Positions 54,720-64,000 of a stretch of 64,000 nt of DNA are shown here, piece by piece. The stretch's first letter is position 1, and each line of letters opens with the position of its first letter. The notes beneath the pieces were generated by a model, which worked only from the letters and a program-made list of their open reading frames with translations, had not been told where the DNA came from and made no database searches. The position numbers and the translations under genes are program-made. The stretch spans positions 1,116,001 through 1,180,000 of the forward strand of contig JAETXT010000003.1 of assembly GCA_019188255.1 (NCBI GenBank), in the 5' to 3' direction. Source of the DNA: Verticillium longisporum (Eukaryota; Ascomycota; Sordariomycetes; Glomerellales; Plectosphaerellaceae).

Positions 54720-56932
54720 GGTCGCACAGCAACCCGAAAGTGCCCGCAACACGCAACGAGGAGAATGAAGTGGTGTTGGGCGGATAGCGATCGCGTTGTG
54801 AGGACTAAAGAAAGATATGTGGCCCCCTTGAAGTGTCGCGTCCTGAAGACAGCTGACTACGATAACTACAGTCAGTAGGCACAGGCGTAGTCGGACCCAA
54901 GGGCAACCTGTCAGGACAGGGACATACCGTCTGAGCAGAACCCCGCGCTAAGCCTGTTCAGGCAGATGGAGGGGCTGTCGGGCAGGCGAACAGGGCGGAG
55001 ACAGCGCTGACGGGAGCTAGGCCATCATGCTTTTTGGCGTGTCGTGTCCCCTGGAGACGGGAGCTTGGGCCAAAACGCGTCAGACTGGCGGGCCAAATAA
55101 CGGGCGCTGTGGCCCTGATCCTGATGGGCCTTAAAAGCAGCTGAAGGTTGTAATTCGTAACAGTAATTGAAAAGGCAGCTCGCTTCAAGCGATGAGAAAA
55201 AACAAAGAAAAAAACGGGGCATTCGTCACTACTGTCCTACATGAGGCATCGCAGAGAGATGGAAGGAAGGAGCGGCGTTGTATCCCAGTCTTTGCTTATT
55301 TTGGGTGACTGTGGAAGTTATCTGGAACACTTACGGAGCTAGGACACTCTGGACAATCCACAAGATTGCTGTGCTCTGTGGGCAACAACTGCAACCGTAC
55401 AACGACAGACCAGACAGCTACGGTGTCTTTCTTCATCGGATAGCGAAACCGAAGTCACTTTTGGTGTTGATATTGATGGATGATGCGACAACACGTAACA
55501 GCCCGCTGGCTAAGCTATACTTTCCACAGTACAGATGGCTGAAGCCTACAGCAAGGTCGTTTCTCCAGAGGAGCCATCGTCCATGAAACTCCGACGACAG
55601 ACTTGCCAAAGTTGATGCCAGGGTCCCGTACTTTCATCCCGGTGTGGGTTCAAGCACGTTCAGAAGACTCGAGCAGCCTGACTGCCACCCTGAAGGTTCA
55701 GCTAGGTCGATTGCAGGCAGCTGACCTGGCACAACTGACAACAGTAATATCTTCTCAGAGACCAACCTGTGTTCTGAGGGTCTGCCACCATGCCCCTCTG
55801 ACTGAGCATGAGCTTTAGGCTGCGGTTGAATTGCCATGTCAAGTGCTCCTAAGCCAGGAGTTCGCCGTGCTGAAGCATAACTGTTGTTGGTTGTTGGCCG
55901 CGCCAGTGGATAGCCAGCGCCACAAGATGAGTATGTCTCCATGCGGAAGAGGCTTGACGTTTCAATACGAACGTGTCAAAAAATTGCAGCATGGATAGCA
56001 TACAAAAGGCAATTCGTGAAGGGTGGCTTAGCGTGTACCAGGGCGACAGACGAATCTGAGCAAAAGCGGCATCTGGTGCTAACCCGATTTGTCCAACGCC
56101 AAGGGTGGTAAAACTAAGAGCAACTCCAGTCAGCACCTCTGGCGCTGTGCCAACCCCACCCACCTATCTTGCCTACCTAACGTACCTTACCCGCTGAGGT
56201 ACCGTTCTATATACCCTGTTTGTTGTGAGCTTCATTCATCTACCACAGCCTCGCTCGAGGCTCTGTCGTTGCATCTGCCCTGACCTGGCAAGGCTGGGTG
56301 CCGGCCGAGGAGACACCTCATCCTACCACTTTTCTTCTGGGCCCGATGCGTTCGCTAATCAAGGTTCGCTCGTGCAATCACCTACCAACCATGCGTCAGC
56401 TGCAGTCATCGAAGCAACCTCTCTTCACACACGAGCCGACTTATTTTTCTCTTCGCGGACAATTCACTTCGATCAGAAGGATCTCGCCTGTTTTTACAGC
56501 CTGAGAACGCTCAACTTGCGATCATCTCCCCCCGCCTCACTCGTGCGCATCACAGTCAACCAGAAGTGGTACCTGTCCAATCTCCGCGGTATGTACGCTC
56601 TCTTATCACTCACGGGCGCCTCTGTCTTTCTGCGTTTCCTCCCCAAACGGAGACTGTGTTTCGTTCATGATGAACTTCTGGTAAAAGGTCCGACGGAAGG
56701 GAGCCCTTCTGGGGTTGGAGTTTGCCTGATGCATGTGTTTGGGAGGGGACCGAAGAACCGCCTCGACCTCGAACTCGTACTCGAGAGTTGAACTCTCTTG
56801 TGGTCCTACCAGTCTGTCGACAGCTTTACGTTGTCTTGCCCTGGTGCCGGTGCAGACCAATACTCTCGGCTACACACCTGGTTTCCATGGAGAACACATT
56901 GATGCGCTGCTTCGACTTTGCATTGCCACTTT
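54720..56932. other. Divergent promoter region between cex1 and the zinc-binding protein gene
   Basis: About 2.2 kb. No supported gene. A motif cluster of the CCTACC...GTACCTTACC...GAGGTACC type lies at 56171-56203. Confidence 0.45.
56171..56203. repeat. GCCTACCTAACGTACCTTACC motif cluster
   Basis: A further member of the dispersed CCTAGGTACC-like family, about 730 bp before the zinc-binding protein gene. Confidence 0.5.
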
Positions 56933-59339
56933 ATGGAGTTCGGCGCTTCGCTGCCTCAACCGCGTCGGACCAAAGGCTGCGGCAAACAAAATCTCGTCGC
57001 CTCTCCCGCCAAACGCGCATCACGGACTTCAAAACCGCTGCTGGCTCCCCTCGATGAAGACACATTTAGAGAAAGAACTGAATTCGAAACACAATTTGCG
57101 CTCCTCTTCGCTGGCGACGCGTTTGATGCAAGACAGAATCATGCATATGCATCATGGCTAATTTGCATCGCAGTAATCCAGCCACCCAACTGGGGCGACC
57201 AACGTCTGCTGGGGCCTGCCGATATTGCGGGAAAGGCGAGCAATTTGATCAAGCACTTTACGCGTGTGGTAACCGATGTGGCTCTTACTTTCACGTCGCT
57301 TGCCATCGCCACATACCAGCCAATAGGTAGGTTACCACGTTGTCCGTCCAGGATCCTCATCTCTCGAACGGTCTAGAACATCCATCACGTCACAACAAGC
57401 AGCACTGGCTGACTGCTCTTTCAGACGTTGGTTATGCCGTCGTTGTTTTCGACAAGGGAAGATCAAAAGCCGACATGACCAAGAACCATCTGCCACCTCT
57501 CACTCGAGCAGACCCAGCGTTTACTCCAGCTGTCACTCAGGCAAATCAGCCTCTACCGGAGCATCCTCGGTGACCCCCGGCCGAAAGATGGACCACGAAG
57601 AGCCACCATTACAGCCTCAGCCTCGTTTCGGAACGCAATGCCGTTACCCTGGCTGCTCGGTCACGGTTCTGTTCATGGATCGGTATTGTGCGCAGCATGC
57701 CGCACCAGATCCTCCCCAACAAGCAGGCGGATATTGGCGCCAACCCACCACTGATAACCAACCAAGAGCTAGTCCCAGCAGTAGGTCTATTAGTACTATC
57801 CCTGGCTTGCCAGTGAACTCTCGACTCGGAGAGGAATTCTTCCACCGGTCCCAACGGACAGCCAAGAAGGTTGCTCAAAGTCCCGGGACCCAAAACATGC
57901 CGCGAAGACTCACCCCGTTCTCGAGGTCAGGCACACCGCAGATCCCTAATAGCCATCTATTGTATACCAAATCAGACGCATACAACCCAGTACCCTTGCC
58001 CAACCACCATGGAGGTCAGTGGCCCCCGCCAGGAGGCCTTTCGCGGAAACGACCAGTGCCAGGGCAAGATAACCCTCCACCTAGGCCACCAATCTTCAGA
58101 CCCTATCTACCCCCGATCCTGAGTATTGCACCGAAGCCCCTATCACCCGACCGCGATCATAAGCCTCGAGTTGAGGCTTCGAGATTAGAGTCGACCATAT
58201 CTCTTCCTCCATTGCGAGATCATTCAGCATTACCACACGAGAGCCATACAACCTCCCTGCCACATCTGAATTCATGGATCATAGAAGATCCGCAGACCAG
58301 AGGCTTTCCTCAACACAACACTTTCAAACCACCACCTCCAAAGCAAAGTCCCCTGCAGACATTCCGGACAAACTTAGAAAGCAAAGCGGAAAGCTGGTAC
58401 GCGCGACAGGAAATCGAAAAACAGCAACGGCTTAGGCAGCCATCAGAGTCGAGTGAGTCTCAGCGCAGCACACAGCCTCAACAGACACCGCACAGGCAAG
58501 TCTCAGTGAAGAGGGTGCCAGACGGACTGTCTTTCCATGTCCGAGACGCATTAGAAGGGCAGTTTGTCTCGTCTATGGCAGCGCCGCCACCTCGACATCC
58601 AGCCACGCAGCGCCCTGCTAACGGCCACACCACCACGGCGCACTCATCCTTTGCCCTCACGACGTCTTCGAGAGCACATAGGGAAAAGGAAAGAATCAGA
58701 CAAGTCACAGCAGCCACTATCCGTCGCGAGAGATTGGCTGCGTCGTTCGACCAAACGACGTTCGACGCCGAAGTGTACGCGCAAGGCCGCGACGCAACAT
58801 CTCCCGCGGCGCAGCAGCCGGCAGCGGACCGACTCCCAGAAGAGAGCGATCGTCTGCACCTTGCTTTCGACCCACGGATCCACTGGCCGCTGCGCTGGAC
58901 GGAAGAGTGGTACGACGCCAAGATGGCGGAGATCAGAGCGCGAGGCGGCAGGAAAGCCCACTTTGGACGCGCAGCGCAGCGGCGGCGGGACATCAGACGC
59001 CAGGCCGAAGCCCGGATGCGGGCCGAGAAGGCGGCGCTTGCTCTCGGCCAGCCGCTCCGGTGGCACCCGCCCGCGCCGTGGACGCACAGCCGCCCTGTGG
59101 ATTTTGGGGACGTTTCGGAGAGCGAGCTGCCGGACTATGTCAAGGCCAATCCGTCCTGGCTGCGCGCCTGCGAGTGGATGCGCTCGAACCGCGCCCAAGT
59201 CGTGCACATTGCGCAGCAGAAGATGCGGCGGAAAGCGGCGGGCGAAACGATTCAGAACTTGCTGGGCCATGGAAGGGGGCCTGTCGCGGCGGACGCCGTG
59301 ATCAACGGACATGCGGCTTCGCCGAGTGGGCGAGCATGA
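56933..59339 (+). CDS. Cys/His-rich zinc-binding protein, unknown, Pezizomycotina-type
   Basis: Proposed exons are 56933-57120, 57174-57326 and 57425-59339 (751 aa). Exon 1 is the first ATG of an open frame reading PRRTKGCGKQNLVASPAKRA. The first intron has a weak donor (GTTTGA) but a good branch and acceptor. The alternative is to start at ATG 57154 (701 aa). The second intron (98 nt, branch CTGAC) is clear. Exon 2 and the start of exon 3 carry a Cys-rich module, CRYCGKGEQFDQALYACGNRC, then YFHVACHRHI and RRWLCRRCFRQ, a PHD-like or related zinc finger. A second motif, CRYPGCSVTVLFMDRYCAQH, follows. The middle is Pro-rich and disordered. The C-terminus is conserved-looking and basic (LRWTEEWYDAKMAEIRARGG, ELPDYVKANPSWLRACEWM). 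The function is unknown. A chromatin or RNA role is inference. Confidence 0.75.
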
Positions 59340-59787
59340 ATAATCATATACGAGACATAACGGCGGCCTCGACCGGGGCTGCCGACGACTGATGAATCTC
59401 AGAGAAACTGGGTGTTTGGCGTTTAAGACACCTGCCAAGCAACACATGTATGGGTACGAACATGCCTAAGCAAGCGCAATTACGCTACCTAAAGAGAGCA
59501 TAGTGATCAGGACAGTTTTGTAAGTTCATCTTTATATTTTGGGAGCATGGGGTATACGTGGAGGATAGACGGTAGAGCATCAAGTAGGAACGTAATTCAA
59601 CTCGCATTTCATTTTTTGGAACCCCGTGCTAAACTAGAAAAAGCGCCTCTCTAAGCAAGAAACGAAAACATCAAGAAACTATATACACGCTCCTCGTACG
59701 AACATTGTTCTTTTGTGTTCGAAAAAAAAGTGAAACCCCAAGCGTCTACATGACAAGACAGTATAGAGACAAAAGGGGATGTCGGGC
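59340..59787. other. Intergenic region between convergent genes
   Basis: About 450 bp of AT-richer shared 3' flank. No feature recognised. Confidence 0.4.
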
Positions 59788-62341
59788 TCACGCATGTGCC
59801 CTCTTGGCCAACATGCTCAACGCGCTGCCGGCCAGGATGAAGCCGGCCTGGTCCTCGCTCACGGCGTGCTTGGTCTTGATGAGCACCTCTTCACCGCCGG
59901 CCGCCTTCTTGACGCGAAGCTGGACGTCGCCCTTGCCCCCGTTCTGCAGCATCTCGTAGAGGCCGACAGTGCTAACCTCGTCGCCAGCGTCGATGAGGTC
60001 GTAGTCGGCCTCGTTGGCAAAGGTCAGGGGCACGACGCCCTGCTTCTTCAGGTTCGTCTCGTGGATGCGAGCAAAGGACTTGGTCAGGACGACACGCGCG
60101 CCGAGGAAGCGAGGCTGCAGGGCGGCGTGCTCACGCGCGCTGCCCTCGCCGTAGTTGTGCTCAGCGACGACGAGCCACGGCTGACCAGCAGCCTTCCAGC
60201 GGAAGGCGAGGTCAGGGATGGTGTGGCGGGAGCCGTCGAGGTCGTAGGCGACGTTGACCTCGCCCGTGGCGGCGTTGACGGCCGTGTTGAGTGTGTTGGC
60301 GCTGATGTTGGGCAGGTGGCCCTTGTACTTGAGCCAGGGACCGGCGGCGGAGATGGTATCGGTCGTGCACTTGCCCGTGACCTTGACAAGGACCTTGAGG
60401 CCCTCGAGGTCGCCCTCGGGGAAGGCCTCAAAGGGCTCAAGGAAGGCGAGACGCTCGGAGGAGGGCGAGATGGCGATATCCACAGCAGGGCTGGGACCGT
60501 CGGGCGAGAGCGCCTGCAGGCCCTTGACACCCGAGTCGAAAGGCGTCCTGGGCCCCTCGAGACCTTGCGGGGGCTCGAAGCGGAAAGACTTGCCATCAGG
60601 GGTCTTGAGCTCGTCGGTGATGGGGTTGAAGGTCGTCGAGCCGGCATAGGCCATGGCGGTGACAATCTCAGGCGAAGCAAGGAAGTTCATGGTACCGGGG
60701 TTGCCATCGTTGCGGCCACGGAAGTTACGGTTGTACGAGGTGAGGATGGCGTTCGGGGTGCCCTTCTCAATGTCGTCCTGCCTCTTCCACTGACCGATAC
60801 AGGGGCCGCAAGCGTTCGACAGAACGATGCCGCCAGCGCCCTCGAGCGTCTGCAAAGTGCCGTCACGCTCAAGGGTAGCACGGATCTGTTCGCTGCCAGG
60901 CGTGATGTAGAAGGGTGCCTTGGGCCTCAGGCCCGCCTTCTCGGCCTGCGTGACGAGGCTCTCGACCCTCGTCATGTCCTCGTACGAGCTGTTCGTGCAG
61001 CTGCCAATGAGACCAGCAGAGAGCGTTGTCGGCCAGTCCTCCTGAGCGACAGTCTCTCCGAAGGAAGAGAGGGGTGTCGACAGATCGGGCGTGAAAGGGC
61101 CGTTGATGTGAGGCTCGAGTTCAGAGAGGTTGATCTCGATGACTTCGTCATACTGCGCACCCTGGTCGGCGCGGAAGTCAAAGTCGCCCCAGGTGCGGAA
61201 GGACTCAATGGCGCGGTGCTGCGCCTCTCTCCTGGTTTGCAGCAGGTAGCGCTCGGAAGCCTTGGTGTAGGGGAAGATGGACGTTGTGGCGCCGACCTCG
61301 GCTCCCATGTTGCAGCAGGTTGCCATGCCCGTGGCGCTCAGGGTCTCAACACCCTCACCAAAGTATTCCAGAATGTAGCCGGTGCCGCCACGAACAGTCA
61401 GCTTACCGGCCAGGGCGAGAATGATGTCCTTAGGGGAAGCCCATCCGCTGAGCTGGCCGGTGAGCTTGACGCCGAGAATGCGGGGGGCCTTGAGCCCCCA
61501 AGGGGCTCCAACGAGAGCCTCGACAGCGTCAGCGCCACCGACACCGATGGTGATGGTGGAAAGACCGCCAGCGTTGGGGCTGTGGCTGTCCGTGCCGAGC
61601 ATCATCAGGCCAGGGAGGGCATAGACCTCCAGGACCGTCTGGTGAATGATGCCGGCTCCGGGAGGCCAGAAGTCCATGCCGTACTTCCTCGCAGCCGACT
61701 CGAGGAAGTCAAAGACCTCCTTGTTCATGTTGATGCCCTCCGTCAGATCCAGGTCGGCGCCCTTCTCGCCGACAATCAAGTGATCGCAGTGGATGCTGGC
61801 AGGGATGGCAGCCTGAGTCAGGTTGCAGGACATGAACTGCAGCAGAGCCATCTGGGCAGAGGCATCCTGCATGTTGACGCGGTCTGGGTTCAGCTTGAGG
61901 TTGGCACTGCCACGAATGTCACGGCCATTGCTCGTGTTGGTGAGCAGGGACTGGTCTACATTATCGAGATGGCTGTAGAGAATCTTCTCGGCCAGGGTGA
62001 GGGGGCGGTTGCCGAGAGCGTGGCGGACCTGGATCAGCTTGTCGTGCAGCTTGCGGTAGGTGTCGGGCTTGATCGACTTGGGTAGGGAGGGTCGGATGGC
62101 AGCGTCGAGCTGATCGATGTCGTGGGCAACGGCAAAGGTTCGCCTCGTAGGAAGGCAAGAGGAAGAGGGCGAGGCGGCGAAGGGCCGCGTGCGTGTGAGC
62201 AGTCGCTGTTGATCAGTCAGATATGATTGTCTTGGGACTCGCACGCGACGTCCATGTGGAGGGGGAAGGGAGAACAATGAGTACATGCAGACATACCCTC
62301 GCGGCGCTTCCAGACCGAGCAGCAAGCTCAAAAGGCGCCAT
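59788..62341 (-). CDS. aco2: Mitochondrial aconitase family enzyme, Aco2 type
   Basis: Exon 1 (62341-62297) and exon 2 (62205-59788), split by a 91-nt intron (GTATGT...CTGAC...CAG), code for 820 aa. The spliced N-terminus (MAPFELAARSGSAAR, then RLLTRTRPFAAS) is a mitochondrial presequence. Aconitase signatures are present: IHCDHLIVGEKGA, MLGTDSHSPNAGGLSTI, GLIGSCTNSSYEDM (first cluster Cys) and LSNACGPCIGQWKR (the two further 4Fe-4S Cys), plus YNRNFRGRNDGNPGTMNFLASP and EHNYGEGSAREHAALQPRFL in the swivel domain. In fungi this second aconitase (yeast Aco2) takes part in lysine biosynthesis as homocitrate dehydratase and overlaps with Aco1 in the TCA cycle. I assign Aco2 rather than Aco1 from overall resemblance only. 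Confidence 0.92.
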
Positions 62342-62861
62342 TGCCACAAGTCGCTGCCGGCGTAGTGATGAGGCTGGCCTTGAAATCGACTATCGAGTCA
62401 CAGGTCGGTCGCAATGGCAGTCACAGTCACACATGGGTGGTATGGCGGGGGGTGATGTGGAAATTTCTTGAGAGTCAATGGCGAGTGTGAAATGGGCGAT
62501 GTCGGATTGGTTTCCCACTGCTGGTGGGGGGCGTTGTGACAGCCAAGACCCCGGAGGTCCCCTGCTAGTGCCCTGTAGCCACGGCCCTGTTGGAACCAGT
62601 CCACCGGTCGCTGGTCGTCTTGTGCCCGAACCCCGACCTCCGACCTCGGCTCGACCTGGTTTCCGAATACCACGGACACGACCTCGAGCTCAACCGTGTA
62701 GGGTGTAAAATGAATGGTCTTGATATCAATTCCGTACCGTTCTAAACTCCCAGTACCATATATATGAAAAGTGCATTGTGTACAGCTTGAACCCTCCATG
62801 TTCGCCCCGGGCAGCCACCGGCGCCGTCCCTTTTCCCAGGGTATCCCACGAGGTTTCTTTT
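62342..62861. other. Promoter of the aconitase gene / 3' flank of erv41
   Basis: 520 bp. No additional feature seen. Confidence 0.4.
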
Positions 62862-63979
62862 TCAGTGGTCATAGTCCCCCTTGCCCGTTCCGATGAAGCC
62901 TTGCGTCCTCTCCTTCTTCTTGGCCCAGTTCTCCTTGAACCATTCGCTCAGAGTGAAGCCCCAGTGTCCCGCAACGAGAACACCACTCAGAACATTGATC
63001 ACCTTGAGCCAGAACTGCACGAAGCCCGGTCGCGTCTCCTCGACGAGCAGCAGGATCGGCTCGATATCGTACTTGACGAAGACGCCTGGCACGCTGTGGT
63101 CGCCGACTTCCTTGCTCTGCTCTGTCACGGCGAACTGGTTCGTGTACACCGTGTTGGCTTTGGACGCCGACCTGCCAACCGTGTACACGGTCGGCACGAT
63201 CGAGAGGTAGTATTGGAACTTGTGGAAGTTGGCCGACGCCAGGTTGACCGTCCTGTCGAGCGGGTTCTCGAGGTTGGGGTAGAAGGCGCCGAAGGAAAGT
63301 TCGTTGACAATATGCGAAAAGTTGAAGCCTGCGAGACCGTCTCGTGTCAGCCATGCACTCCCCATGCAAAAGAAAAAACCCATGTTTCAAGGTAGGTACT
63401 CACTCGTGTGGTCTACATGCTGCCCGGCGCCCTGGTACCCGTGGCCCTTAGCCGTGATGTGGAAGTCGCCCTGCACCTTGTTGAGGTCCAGGCTGCCAAA
63501 GATGCGGCAGCTGTCCGGCGGACCCCGAAGGCGAGGCGTCCTGGCCCACTTCTGCCTCTTCTTGCTCTGTGCCACAATGTCGTGCACATGCTCCTCACCG
63601 AAGCCCTCGTCGAGATGGTAGCCGCTGTTCGTCTCGATGCGGCCTGACGGGCTGCGTCCCAGCTTGTGGTTGCCCGTAATGTCGGCCCACTGGTGCCAGC
63701 TCGTAATCTCCTCGCGCAGCTTCGTCGCCGCCAGGATCAGGTCGCCCGACGCATCCTGTACGTTGATGTGCAGATCCTCGCAGCGCATCTTGACCACGAT
63801 GTCGAGGTTGACCTGCAGGTCGTGACCGACGCCCTTCTCGACCGCAAACGTGTGGCTCTCCGAGCCGCGCCACCACCGGCCAAGTTCGGACCAGAACAGC
63901 ATGACCGAGATGACGGCCATGGCAACGGTCCACTTGCCACCACCAGATGTCCGTTGCACATATTGAGGTTTCGACTTGG
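62862..63979 (-). CDS. erv41: ERV41/ERGIC-2-type COPII vesicle protein, 5' end outside window
   Basis: Visible exons are 63979-63404 and 63329-62862 (stop TGA at 62864-62862), split by a 74-nt intron with branch CTGAC. The right edge shows ATAG ending at 63980, a likely acceptor, so at least one 5' exon is missing. The protein starts here with SKPQYVQRTSGGGKWTVAM, then membrane span 1 (AMAVISVMLFWSELGRWW). The lumenal domain has VNLDIVVKMRCEDLHINVQD, CRIFGSLDLNKVQGDFHIT and FNFSHIVNELSFGAFYPNLE. The second span is VINVLSGVLVAGHWGFTL, and a basic cytosolic tail ends KGDYDH. Erv41 pairs with Erv46 as a retrieval receptor that cycles between ER and Golgi. Confidence 0.9.
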
Positions 63980-64000
63980 CTATCGAGGAGAGAAAGAGGA

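Noticed and set aside
56225..56791. 188-codon + frame upstream of the zinc-binding protein
   Set aside because: No homology-like features, and it overlaps probable promoter/leader. Kept out for lack of support.
59779..62085. 768-codon open frame on the + strand
   Set aside because: Exactly antisense to the aconitase exon. It arises from GC-rich codon bias, and its composition (Val/Gly/Asp-rich) is that of a reverse-complement shadow.

Overview
The window is a piece of a filamentous ascomycete nuclear genome, most likely Sordariomycetes and probably Hypocreales (inferred from gene content and structure; no species marker is present). The evidence is short introns (about 50-140 nt) with GT...CTRAC...AG signals, dispersed single-gene transcription units on both strands, GC-rich coding sequence, and orthologues of well-known fungal genes such as the FacB acetate regulator, centractin, Gpi11, Pmp3, Lst8, Cex1, Erv41 and an Aco2-type aconitase. 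No prokaryotic features, CRISPR, secondary-metabolite cluster or intact transposon was seen.

Layout, left to right: 3' end of an unknown serine-rich protein (2-859, +); a decayed GH35-type beta-galactosidase-like gene (2585-4340, -); an intron-bearing tRNA-Ala(UGC) (4899-4982, +); a SET-domain lysine methyltransferase (5281-7189, +); a FacB-like Zn2Cys6 regulator (10023-12797, +); centractin Arp1 with a GAA microsatellite in its last intron (13528-14915, -); a tiny mitochondrial-type protein (15781-16110, -); GPI11 (17247-18121, +); PMP3 (20237-20484, +); a YGR210C-type Obg-family GTPase with a 10-nt microexon (22164-23653, -); an ML/TRP-like membrane protein (24054-26561, -); a PGC1-like glycerophosphodiesterase (27562-28781, +); a GGAGN-repeat DUF3602 protein (29068-29583, -); a very large disordered protein with repeated Gly/Ala-rich hydrophobic segments (31065-36418, -); an IFRD protein (39237-40628, -); an FHA-domain tail-anchored protein (43361-45924, +); a 4.6-kb gene-poor stretch; LST8 (50487-51734, +); the Cex1/SCY1-like pseudokinase (52119-54719, -); a Cys/His-rich zinc-binding protein (56933-59339, +); an Aco2-type aconitase (59788-62341, -); and the 3' part of ERV41 (62862-63979, -, continuing off the window).

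Most genes are housekeeping functions: TOR signalling, actin-related dynein cargo transport, GPI anchors, ER-Golgi traffic, lipid turnover, acetate and lysine/TCA metabolism. They show no operon-like logic.

The most consequential observation is technical or evolutionary. At least four otherwise intact conserved genes (FacB-like, YGR210C-like, the large disordered protein, Cex1) each carry one apparent one-base deletion inside a 4-5 base homopolymer, and the GH35-like gene carries two further one-base deletions plus an in-frame stop. All six frameshifts have the same sign (one base missing). This points to homopolymer under-calling in the assembly, and automatic gene models here will be truncated unless corrected. 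The best biological curiosities are the 10-nt microexon, the intronic GAA tract in centractin, the Gly/Ala-segment giant protein, and a palindromic CCTAGGTACC-type motif recurring in intergenic DNA.
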